NCBI GenBank assembly: GCA_035544675.1
Contig: DATKCA010000244.1
Location: 1-5,143 of the forward strand
DNA: 5,143 nucleotides
Source of the DNA: DATKCA01 sp035544675
GTDB lineage: Bacteria; Acidobacteriota; Thermoanaerobaculia; Gp7-AA8
Direction of reading: 5' to 3'
Shown here in pieces: positions 1 to 4,679 of this stretch. The position numbers and the translations under genes are program-made. The notes below the pieces were generated by a model, which searched no databases, had not been told where the DNA came from, and was given only the letters and a program-made list of their open reading frames with translations. How positions within the stretch are numbered: position 1 is the stretch's first letter; every line of letters starts with the position of its first letter.

Positions 1-1356
1 GGCGTCGATTCGAAACGCATCGCGCAGACCCTCGACGATTACGCCGTCTCGCGCGGGCAGACCGACCCGCGGATCCGCGAGCGTTTCGTCCGAGACTATT
101 TGAAAGAGAAAACGCCGGCGGATGTGGGCACGATCGTCAACCGCCCTCCGCCGCCAGGCACGCGCGTCGCCGCGTCGCCAACTCCGGCGGGACGACCGCC
201 GGGCGACTGGGACGCCGTCCCGAAGAATCAACCCGTCCGCGTGGACGAGGGGACCGGCTCGCGCGCGATCGACGCGAAGACGGTTGATCTCGACGCGAAG
301 ACAGGTGATCTCGACGCGAAGACAGGTGATCTCGACGCGAAGACAGGTGATCTCGACGCGAAGACAGGTGATCTCGACGCGAAAACGGGACCGCTGGAGA
401 GCGGCGCAGCTCCTTCGCGCACGGGAGCGACTCCGGCTCCATCGGTCGCGCGGAGCGCCCCGTCCGACGCCCCGTACCCGCTCGCGCACGCGCCGGATCG
501 CGTGCAACTGCCGCGGAGGACCGTCGAGCGCGAGCACGCGCGCCCCTCGCGTCCCGCCGAGCGCCCGGTCGCCGATGCGAGCCGCCAGGAATCCTTCCGG
601 TGGCGCGGACCCGACGGCAAGAGGTGGGTGCTGAAAGGCCTCAGCAGCAGCGGCAAGTACGCCGAGGTCTTCGAGATCATGGAAGGCCCGTACAAAGGGC
701 ACGTTCTGAAGATGTACTACAAGAAGAAGGATCGGCCCTACAGCGACGACCTCGGTGGACCCGCCGAGTACGGCGCGAACCACATCGCGGGGGACATCGT
801 CTACGGCTCCGAGCTGCTCACGGACGCCAAGGTCCTTCACCTCAAGTCGAAGAAAGTCGTCTTCGACGTGGAAGCCGGGTCCGAGGGTGGGCTCGCGTAT
901 CTCATCCAGGAGAAGAAGGGCGCTCGCGACATCGTGGTGGACGACATCGACCGGCCGCTCACGCCCGCGCAGCAGCAAGCGGTCGTCGATCTGTACGACG
1001 ACCTCGCGGAGGCCGGCATCATCTGGGAAGACGGCGGCGCCGGAAACATCTTCCTGCGCGACCTCGGCGGCGGAAAGTGGGCGGCCGGAGTGCTCGACAC
1101 GGACCGGCTCGCGCGGTTCGGCCAGATCCCGACCGAGCGGCTCGGCGCGGTGATGGATACACCGCTGGCGGGCCCGCACGCCGGCGTAAACAGCATCAAC
1201 CCCGCGCGCGGGTGGGTGCCGGCCAATGCGCGTGAGTACATGGCGAAGGCTCTCGAGTCCAAGGGATGGATCCGCTACGAGAACGGTCAGTTCGTCCCCG
1301 GGCGGCTGGATCCGAAGGTCGCGCAGTCGAAGTTCGAGCTCAAGGCCGACAGATGA
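1..1356 (+). CDS. Large protein with heptad-repeat linker and C-terminal protein-kinase-like domain (5' truncated)
   Basis: The reading frame is open from base 1, so the true start lies outside the window. A TTG at 100 could be called as a start but is unlikely to be real. The window holds 451 residues. Residues 1-50 are charged and probably helical. Residues 50-200 are a Pro/Ala/Arg-rich, probably disordered linker with a tandem DLDAKTG repeat at about 91-132. The last 250 residues look like a divergent kinase fold: a glycine-loop-like LSSSGKYAEVFEI (214-226), VLK with a candidate ATP-binding lysine K237, a catalytic-loop-like DGGAGN (D344 to N349, the D-x4-N spacing of kinases), and LDTD (D366/D368) in the DFG position. 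The usual HRD is replaced by WED. Known: proteins with such folds phosphorylate proteins or small molecules, and also occur as effector or toxin domains. Activity and role here are inferred. The domain ends at a natural stop, and the next gene starts 103 nt later. Confidence 0.85.
   Translation, partial: GVDSKRIAQTLDDYAVSRGQTDPRIRERFVRDYLKEKTPADVGTIVNRPPPPGTRVAASPTPAGRPPGDWDAVPKNQPVRVDEGTGSRAIDAKTVDLDAKTGDLDAKTGDLDAKTGDLDAKTGDLDAKTGPLESGAAPSRTGATPAPSVARSAPSDAPYPLAHAPDRVQLPRRTVEREHARPSRPAERPVADASRQESFRWRGPDGKRWVLKGLSSSGKYAEVFEIMEGPYKGHVLKMYYKKKDRPYSDDLGGPAEYGANHIAGDIVYGSELLTDAKVLHLKSKKVVFDVEAGSEGGLAYLIQEKKGARDIVVDDIDRPLTPAQQQAVVDLYDDLAEAGIIWEDGGAGNIFLRDLGGGKWAAGVLDTDRLARFGQIPTERLGAVMDTPLAGPHAGVNSINPARGWVPANAREYMAKALESKGWIRYENGQFVPGRLDPKVAQSKFELKADR
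271..396 (+). repeat. In-frame 21-bp tandem repeat encoding (D)LDAKTG heptads
   Basis: There are six consecutive 21-bp units starting at 271, 292, 313, 334, 355 and 376. The four units from 292 to 375 are identical (gacgcgaagacaggtgatct, then c). The first differs at two bases, and the last is diverged in its second half (GPL instead of GDL). Because 21 is a multiple of three, gain or loss of units keeps the frame. The peptide is acidic/basic alternating and hydrophilic, so it is probably a flexible spacer between the N-terminal part and the kinase-like domain. Identity at DNA level points to recent expansion by slippage or unequal recombination. Confidence 0.97.
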
Positions 1357-1443
1357 TCACGACCGTACTGCGCCGGGCGCGCCTGCATATTCCAGTTGCA
1401 GCAGGCGGCATCCGGACCACGTTGACCTCAGGTATACTCGACG

Positions 1444-1449
1444 AGGGAG
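1444..1449 (+). promoter_or_regulatory. Ribosome binding site of the 1460 gene
   Basis: AGGGAG lies 10 nt before the ATG at 1460 and decides the start, because the same frame is open much further upstream inside the preceding gene. A TATACT at 1433-1438 resembles a -10 box, but no matching -35 is found at the usual spacing, so a promoter is only possible. Confidence 0.65.
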
Positions 1450-1459
1450 AGACACACAC

Positions 1460-1915
1460 ATGACCGGTCTTGCACGCGCTGCCGTCTTCATCGCGTTGAC
1501 CCTCGCTCCGGTCCCTTCCCTGGCGCAGTCGGCCGCGGACGACGCCGCACCCATGCAAATTTACGAACGGTTACTGAGTCTGACCGACGAAGTCCTGGTG
1601 CAACTGGCGCTCGCGAAGGGTCTGGACCCTGTCAAGGCCGAGGCCTTGCGTGACGTTTATCAGGCCCACCGCGCGAGCTGGCGTCAGAGGATGCGTGAGG
1701 CCGCTGCGGGACGGCTGACGGACCAGGAGCTGCGCCGGGCGGCTATTCGGAGCCGGCGAGAGACCGATGACGCCGTTCGAAAATTGCTCACGCCGGCCGA
1801 AATCGCCTGGCTCGACGACGGAGAAGCGCGCTTCCGTGTGGCGCTCATCTGGGAGAGGTTGTACCCAGACGACCCCGCCTTCGACCCGCAAACGCCGGAG
1901 CCGCCGCGCCGGTGA
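1460..1915 (+). CDS. Small exported helical protein, unknown function (possibly Spy/CpxP-like)
   Basis: The protein has 151 residues. The ATG at 1460 is chosen because a Shine-Dalgarno sequence precedes it and the protein then begins with a clear signal peptide: hydrophobic residues 5-20 and a signal peptidase I site SLA|QS after residue 22. The mature part is almost all predicted helix, rich in Arg, Ala, Glu and Asp. It contains the segments GRLTDQELRRA (85-95) and RKLLTPAEIAWLDD (107-120), which resemble the LTxxQ-type helices of small periplasmic Spy/CpxP-like proteins. The tail is Pro-rich. No cysteine or catalytic motif is visible. The family suggestion is weak; safe naming is exported hypothetical protein. 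It lies 103 nt after the kinase-like gene on the same strand, so co-transcription is possible, and it is convergent with the next gene. Confidence 0.85.
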   Translation: MTGLARAAVFIALTLAPVPSLAQSAADDAAPMQIYERLLSLTDEVLVQLALAKGLDPVKAEALRDVYQAHRASWRQRMREAAAGRLTDQELRRAAIRSRRETDDAVRKLLTPAEIAWLDDGEARFRVALIWERLYPDDPAFDPQTPEPPRR

Positions 1916-1924
1916 CTGGCGCGG
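1904..1924 (+). terminator. GC-rich hairpin spanning the stop codon of the 1460 gene
   Basis: There is a perfect 7-bp stem, CCGCGCC (1904-1910) with GGCGCGG (1918-1924). Its 7-nt loop contains the TGA stop (1913-1915). No T-run follows, so it is not a canonical intrinsic terminator. It may slow transcription or protect the 3' end, or be a chance product of high GC. Confidence 0.35.
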
Positions 1925-2009
1925 TCGCGAATGGATGCGTCGCCTCCTCCGGATCTCGATTAGCACTTCCAACAAGGACCGGATAGCTCCGAAATCTCCT
2001 GCCGCCAAT

Positions 2010-2025
2010 CGGTACAATCCACTAG
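2010..2025 (-). repeat. 16-bp repeat copy 1 at the stop codon of the 2022-2687 gene
   Basis: On the minus strand this reads CTAGTGGATTGTACCG and contains the TAG stop. A second copy, at 3218-3233, reads CTAGTGGACTGTAACG (14 of 16 identical) and contains the TAG stop of the DUF2442 gene. The two genes are otherwise unrelated. Same orientation, 1.2 kb apart. Confidence 0.5.
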
Positions 2026-2687
2026 GGCGGGGCTGTCCCGGTGGCACATCCCTCAGTCGCGAATGCGTTCAGAGCCTCGGCAACTCTGTCACGGACTCCT
2101 TGAAACTCCGGATCATTCATCAAGGGGGTCCGGTAGGCGGCTGCCAGATCGCCGGCTAGTTTCCGGCTCAGGCTCCAGTCGATTTCGAAGCCGCCCTTCG
2201 GGTCGAGTCGGTAGACCCAGGCCACCAGACCAGACTCCGCCGAGGAGGCTTCTCCGCTCAGCGGGAAGCTGTCCCAGATGATCAACTCTCCGGTTCCGTC
2301 ACTATCCTGGTCCTCGATCCAGGGCAGCGGCGACTTCTGGAAGTCTTGCAAGGTTCGCCATCCGGCCGTGCTGGTCTCGAGGCAGAAACCGCGACCAGGA
2401 CCTGTCTTCCCCTTTCCTGTGACGCCCACGGTGACCGTCCAGAATCGGCCGCTGCCGGACGGTCCATCGGCATGAACCAGGAGATCAAATTCTTTCGAAG
2501 GTGACCTCATCCACCCCGTCGGTGTTACAGGGTCGCAGGAGCCAGGAAATTCCTGTCCTTCGAGCCAGACCAGGCCGCGTTCGGGGAGCTTCATGGTGAG
2601 GTACCGCGGCTCCATCAAACATTGAGGACGCTGAACCTCATCCGCGAGTGCAGCCAGGAAAAATGTCAGCACAAAGAAGCCGAGCAT
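2022..2687 (-). CDS. Exported protein of unknown function with DxDxDGxG calcium-loop-like motif
   Basis: The protein has 221 residues. The ATG at 2687 has a strong AGGAG five nt upstream and opens with a short signal peptide (hydrophobic residues 2-15, likely cut after ALA at 15). The mature protein has alternating strand-like segments: VWLEGQEFPGS, FDLLVHAD, FWTVTVGVTG. At 122-139 it has PWIEDQDSDGTGELIIWD, a D126-x-D128-x-D130-G-x-G pattern typical of calcium-binding loops in FG-GAP/VCBS-like or EF-hand-like segments. Four cysteines (C23, C51, C102, C214) could form disulfides outside the cytoplasm. I do not recognise the family. The last 50 residues are helical (LSRKLAGDLAAAYR onward). It faces the 1460 gene convergently, with 106 nt between them. 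Twin palindromes upstream may regulate it. Confidence 0.85.
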   Translation of the reverse strand: MLGFFVLTFFLAALADEVQRPQCLMEPRYLTMKLPERGLVWLEGQEFPGSCDPVTPTGWMRSPSKEFDLLVHADGPSGSGRFWTVTVGVTGKGKTGPGRGFCLETSTAGWRTLQDFQKSPLPWIEDQDSDGTGELIIWDSFPLSGEASSAESGLVAWVYRLDPKGGFEIDWSLSRKLAGDLAAAYRTPLMNDPEFQGVRDRVAEALNAFATEGCATGTAPP

Positions 2688-2692
2688 GTGTT

Positions 2693-2697
2693 CTCCT
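2693..2697 (-). promoter_or_regulatory. Ribosome binding site of the 2022-2687 gene
   Basis: AGGAG on the minus strand lies 5 nt before the ATG at 2687. It supports that start, which also yields the signal peptide. Confidence 0.8.
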
Positions 2698-2730
2698 GTC
2701 CACGAGTGGACTCATGCCGGTCGGGCATGA
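2698..2730 (-). promoter_or_regulatory. Twin abutting palindromes directly upstream of the 2687 start
   Basis: Two perfect inverted repeats lie end to end. GTCCAC-GA-GTGGAC occupies 2698-2711 (6-bp arms, 2-nt centre) and TCATGCC-GGTCG-GGCATGA occupies 2712-2730 (7-bp arms, 5-nt centre). They begin at the base next to the Shine-Dalgarno of the minus-strand gene. They could be a protein-binding operator or two mRNA hairpins that affect translation start. No sequence-specific regulator can be named. Confidence 0.5.
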
Positions 2731-2796
2731 ACTGAGCTTTGAACTGGACGATTAAACTATCAGCAAATGATGAGAGACGCACGAGGAGTCTGCTCG

Positions 2797-2958
2797 ATGG
2801 CCTTGACGCTCTCCGTTCTGGTGACCCGGATCGGGTTCGCAGAGTTGCCGCCACGCGCCCACGAAGAGATGTTGCAGAACGCACCAGAACTGCTGGAGGG
2901 TGTCGGTCAAGCGCGAGATCCGGAGGGTCGACTGTGGTTTCAGCGAAGGACCGCGTGA
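2797..2958 (+). CDS. Possible small ORF of 53 codons, unknown
   Basis: The ATG at 2797 is preceded by AGGAG (2784-2788) at 8-nt spacing, and the frame reads 53 codons to a TGA at 2956-2958. The product has a mildly hydrophobic start (MALTLSVLVTRIGFA) followed by a charged helical part (RAHEEMLQNAPELLEGVGQA). I do not recognise it. The upstream in-frame ATG at 2767 lacks a ribosome binding site. Its stop overlaps the GTG of the following permease-like remnant in a GTGA arrangement. It may be a real small protein, or leftover coding sequence in a decayed region. Confidence 0.25.
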   Translation: MALTLSVLVTRIGFAELPPRAHEEMLQNAPELLEGVGQARDPEGRLWFQRRTA

Positions 2959-3074
2959 AGAGAAAGTGTCTCGCCGTCGCCGCGGCGCTCGCGGTCGTCT
3001 CGCTCGCCGCCTGCTGGATCCCGGCCCAACGGGTCACGCGCATCCACCCGGCAGTGGCGCTGCGCGATGAATGA
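2955..3074 (+). pseudogene. C-terminal remnant of a MacB/FtsX-like (ADOP-type) ABC transporter permease
   Basis: The frame from about 2964 reads LAVAAALAVVSLAACWIPAQ, then RVTRIHPAVALRDE and a stop at 3072-3074. This is a last transmembrane helix followed by the P-A-x-R-x-x-R-x-x-P-x-x-A-L-R end that closes permeases of the MacB/FtsX family. In those proteins it is the end of a polypeptide of hundreds of residues; here nothing upstream in any frame continues the permease. The remaining 39 codons could be read from a GTG at 2955, giving KRK, a hydrophobic stretch and LAAC, which mimics a lipoprotein signal peptide. I think this is decay rather than a real lipoprotein. Confidence 0.6.
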
Positions 3075-3096
3075 AAAGAGAACTCCGGGCGCCGTC

Positions 3097-3110
3097 GCCG
3101 AAAAGTCGGC
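3097..3110 (+). terminator. Short hairpin after the permease remnant
   Basis: GCCGA-AAAG-TCGGC has a perfect 5-bp stem with a 4-nt loop, 22 nt after the permease-remnant stop. There is no T-run. It could be the old operon's 3'-end structure together with the larger hairpin just downstream. Confidence 0.3.
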
Positions 3111-3123
3111 CCGCCGGTAGGGA

Positions 3124-3155
3124 CCGACTGCGCCCGGCCGGACCGCCGCAGTCGG
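3124..3155 (+). terminator. 9-bp stem hairpin downstream of the permease remnant
   Basis: CCGACTGCG (3124-3132) pairs perfectly with CGCAGTCGG (3147-3155) across a 14-nt GC-rich loop. It lacks a T-run, so a factor-independent terminator is not proven. It is the strongest structure in the gene-free stretch 3075-3229. Confidence 0.4.
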
Positions 3156-3188
3156 CAACGCGCCGGCAGGATGTCGAACCGTGCGCCG

Positions 3189-3204
3189 CTACGTCTCTAC
3201 GTCT
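3189..3204 (+). repeat. Tandem 8-bp duplication (ctacgtct twice)
   Basis: ctacgtct at 3189-3196 is repeated immediately at 3197-3204, followed by a near start of a third unit (gctac). It lies in the non-coding stretch before the end of the DUF2442 gene. Probably slippage. Confidence 0.6.
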
Positions 3205-3217
3205 GCTACTGATCTGA

Positions 3218-3233
3218 CGTTACAGTCCACTAG
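3218..3233 (-). repeat. 16-bp repeat copy 2 at the stop codon of the DUF2442 gene
   Basis: On the minus strand CTAGTGGACTGTAACG contains the TAG of the DUF2442 gene. It matches 14 of 16 bases with the sequence at 2010-2025, in the same position relative to a stop codon. It may mark a recombination junction; chance is not excluded. Confidence 0.5.
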
Positions 3234-3505
3234 TCAGAAGGCCGGGAGATCAAGGGAAACTCTTCCGGGCTCTCGATGGATCGGATCGACAAGTCGACAT
3301 CGAGTTCCGGCCAGTAGAGATGATCAGGACTCGGCCACTCTACATTCACGATCTTTCCGACCGGGGCCTCCGCGAACCATGGAAACTGGTCGAACGACAC
3401 GAACAATTCACGGCCGCTGAGATAGATCCAGAAGCCGTGACCTGAGATGTTCGTGACCTCAACCTCCGAAGTGCTGCTCCCAGGCCTGGCGGATTTCCTG
3501 CTCAT
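3230..3505 (-). CDS. DUF2442 family protein
   Basis: The protein has 91 residues, a normal length for the family. Features: VEVTNISGHGFWIYLSGRELFVSFDQFPWF (about 15-44), then a helix-like AEAPVGKIVNVE (45-56), and WPSPDHLYWPELDVDLSIRSIESPEEFPL (57-85). The GHGFW...F.FPWF...HLYWP.LD.DL pattern is the hallmark of DUF2442. The biochemical function is unknown; members are small cytoplasmic proteins often found beside another short gene, sometimes annotated as toxin-antitoxin-like. The ATG at 3505 has no good ribosome binding site but sits inside the upstream 58-residue ORF (47-nt overlap, different frame), which suggests translational coupling. Last gene of an apparent three-gene minus-strand operon. 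Confidence 0.92.
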   Translation of the reverse strand: MSRKSARPGSSTSEVEVTNISGHGFWIYLSGRELFVSFDQFPWFAEAPVGKIVNVEWPSPDHLYWPELDVDLSIRSIESPEEFPLISRPSD

Positions 3506-3635
3506 GGTTCCGAATCATTGTAGCGATTCGCCCGATCTCTCGCTGAGGAATACCGTGGTTCTCCGCGAGCCGAATGAAGAACGTGAACTGGGTGTTCTTC
3601 CACGCCACGTCGGCGGGGCTGCTGCCGAGCGGCAT
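3459..3635 (-). CDS. Small helical protein (58 aa), putative partner of DUF2442, DUF4160-like C-terminus
   Basis: This ORF is easy to miss because it is only 58 codons long. The ATG at 3635 is preceded by AGGGTGG on the minus strand, and the ORF ends with TGA at 3459-3461, inside the DUF2442 gene. The product is mostly helical: WKNTQFTFFIRLAENHGIPQ (12-31) followed by REIGRIATMIRNHEQEIRQA (32-51) and WEQHFGG. The last 25 residues resemble the helical end (ELxxIxxxIxxHxxxIxxAWxEHF) of DUF4160 proteins, which commonly precede DUF2442 genes. The beta-stranded N-terminal half of DUF4160 is missing, so this is either a distinct short helical family or a shortened relative. It lies 36 nt after the membrane-protein gene. 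It is likely real because of the overlap and conserved-looking sequence; the function is inferred only from pairing. Confidence 0.7.
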   Translation of the reverse strand: MPLGSSPADVAWKNTQFTFFIRLAENHGIPQREIGRIATMIRNHEQEIRQAWEQHFGG

Positions 3636-3671
3636 CGTGCGGCCGCCACCCTGCGCTGCCTGCCTCTGCGG

Positions 3672-4403
3672 TCAGTCCCGATGGCCGCCGCGGAAGAGAT
3701 GTGGATTCCACTCGATGAACTTCAGGATCCACATCTCGATGAAGGATCGCTCCGCGCGCTTGAGATACCACAAGCCGAACAGGGAGATCACGGCTGCGCC
3801 GAGGGTGTCGACGATCAGGTCCCACATCGTGTCGGTCAAACCGGAGGGATCATCGAACATCGGCTTCTGCATGTTCATGCCGAAGAGCTGATCCATTGCG
3901 AACTCGTAGATCTCCCACAGCGCACCGACGGCAACTGCGAACAGGAAGGCGAACAACGCCACGAATCGCGGCTGCATGTGAAGGTCGACCCGGTCGTTCT
4001 CGTTCAGCACGTAGACCAGCAGAAATCCGACGATGCCGAGCAGCAGACCGGAGCTGGCATGGAGAGCGATGTCCCACCACCAGAACCGCTCGTAGTAATT
4101 CATCACCTCGCCCAGGAAGAGCGATGCGTAGACGAAGACGAGCGCCAGCACTTCGAACTCCGGTGGGATGTAGAGGCGTAGATGACGGCCGAGTAGCAGC
4201 GGAACGAACATCACGGCGAAGATGCCGGCGATGGCCAGAGCATTGAGCCACTGACTCTCGAGGAGGGCGAGGACGAAACCGACGGCCAGCGTGACGTGCA
4301 GAAAGCGCATCGTCCAGAGGTGAACGCGTGCAGCGCGGTCGTCACGGATCTCTCCGGACTCCGGCGTTTCCCTCTCGTCGTTCACGCGCACACCATCATG
4401 CAA
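3672..4403 (-). CDS. Six-helix inner-membrane protein, YjdF/DUF2238-like
   Basis: The protein has up to 243 residues. The hydrophilic N-terminus (1-31) is followed by about six transmembrane segments near 33-50, 53-71, 83-102, 112-133, 146-165 and 193-214, then a short basic/aromatic cytoplasmic-type tail. Polar residues lie in or beside helices: WWWDIALHASSG (108-119), ALWEIYEFAMDQ (161-172) and GLTDTMWDLIVDTLGA (188-203). This layout of Asp/His, Glu and a D-x-x-W-D-x-x-x-D segment is that of DUF2238/YjdF-like membrane proteins, whose function is not established. The start is uncertain: TTG at 4403 gives the longest form, in-frame GTGs lie at 4391 and 4385, and an ATG at 4310 lies just before the first helix. 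None has a good ribosome binding site. It leads the minus-strand operon and is divergent from chrA. Confidence 0.85.
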   Translation of the reverse strand: MHDGVRVNDERETPESGEIRDDRAARVHLWTMRFLHVTLAVGFVLALLESQWLNALAIAGIFAVMFVPLLLGRHLRLYIPPEFEVLALVFVYASLFLGEVMNYYERFWWWDIALHASSGLLLGIVGFLLVYVLNENDRVDLHMQPRFVALFAFLFAVAVGALWEIYEFAMDQLFGMNMQKPMFDDPSGLTDTMWDLIVDTLGAAVISLFGLWYLKRAERSFIEMWILKFIEWNPHLFRGGHRD

Positions 4404-4429
4404 TCACAGATTCCGCATGACGAGGGTGA

Positions 4430-4522
4430 TTGGGGTCAGTCTTCTCTCCCGGGGTTTCCCCGGACAGTAGATCTTCCACCATACTCGTGCGCAAAAGCCT
4501 ACATGGAGTAGATCTGACCCAA
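4430..4522. repeat. Palindromic element resembling REP/RAYT-associated repeats
   Basis: TTGGGGTCAG (4430-4439) and CTGACCCAAA (4514-4523) are inverted terminal arms with a perfect 7-bp core (GGGTCAG/CTGACCC). Between them lie a perfect CCGGGG-TTT-CCCCGG hairpin (4449-4463) and two direct copies of AGTAGATCT (4466-4474 and 4507-4515). From memory, GGGGTCAG/CTGACCCC ends of this type flank REP-associated tyrosine transposase genes and their small non-autonomous derivatives in high-GC bacteria. No transposase is encoded here, so it would be a solo or decayed copy. Confidence 0.45.
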
Positions 4523-4525
4523 AGA

Positions 4526-4553
4526 CCGGAAAGACCTGGCCCCTTTTTTCCGG
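4526..4553. terminator. Inverted repeat with T6 run between membrane gene and chrA
   Basis: CCGGAAA (4526-4532) pairs with TTTCCGG (4547-4553). The loop contains ACCTGGCCCC, and a T6 run (4544-4549) lies within the right half. As neither flanking gene ends here, it is more likely part of the neighbouring repetitive element, or a leader structure, than a terminator for a known transcript. Confidence 0.3.
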
Positions 4554-4598
4554 GATAGAGTGTTCGAGACCGAAGATCCGCTCCGGCTGGCCATCGGC

Positions 4599-4630
4599 TG
4601 TCCGAAAGGACCTATCCGCTCCTTCGGGAC
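4599..4630 (+). promoter_or_regulatory. Two tetraloop hairpins in the chrA leader
   Basis: GTCC-GAAA-GGAC (4600-4611) is a GNRA-type stem-loop and TCC-TTCG-GGA (4620-4629) a short UUCG-type stem-loop. GGATAG (4553-4558) could pair with CTATCC (4612-4617) around the first. Such stable loops upstream of a metal/oxyanion transporter could be a leader RNA, but no known riboswitch class is recognised and the stems are short. Confidence 0.25.
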
Positions 4631-4679
4631 TCCGTCTAACATTTCCGGTCTCCCCATGCATCTAAACTCTCGTTCAACC

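Noticed and set aside
271..396. CRISPR array
   Set aside because: The repeats are contiguous 21-bp units without spacers and are in frame inside a coding region.
137..695. Minus-strand and alternate-frame ORFs across the heptad repeat
   Set aside because: A 21-bp repeat keeps every frame open if one unit lacks stops, so these are by-products of the repeat.
2666..3043. Minus-strand 125-codon frame upstream of the exported-protein gene
   Set aside because: Low-complexity Arg/Ser/Ala composition, antisense to the permease remnant, and overlaps the twin palindromes and the start of the real gene.
2955..3074. Intact small lipoprotein gene
   Set aside because: The lipobox-like LAAC is followed directly by the permease-type end WIPAQRVTRIHPAVALR; a permease remnant explains the whole sequence better.
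2010..3233. Integron cassette bounded by attC sites
   Set aside because: The 16-bp repeats lack the GTTRRRY core and the paired R/L box palindrome of attC, and no integrase is visible.
3502..3825. Minus-strand 107-codon frame covering the junction of the membrane gene and the small gene
   Set aside because: The product is Arg/Pro/His-rich with no recognisable pattern. The 58-codon frame in the same place has a ribosome binding site and a plausible helical protein.
3447..4181. Long plus-strand open frame of 244 codons
   Set aside because: It is antisense to the YjdF-like gene, whose product has clear membrane helices; the plus-strand product is His/Glu/Gln-rich without a domain. A shadow frame.
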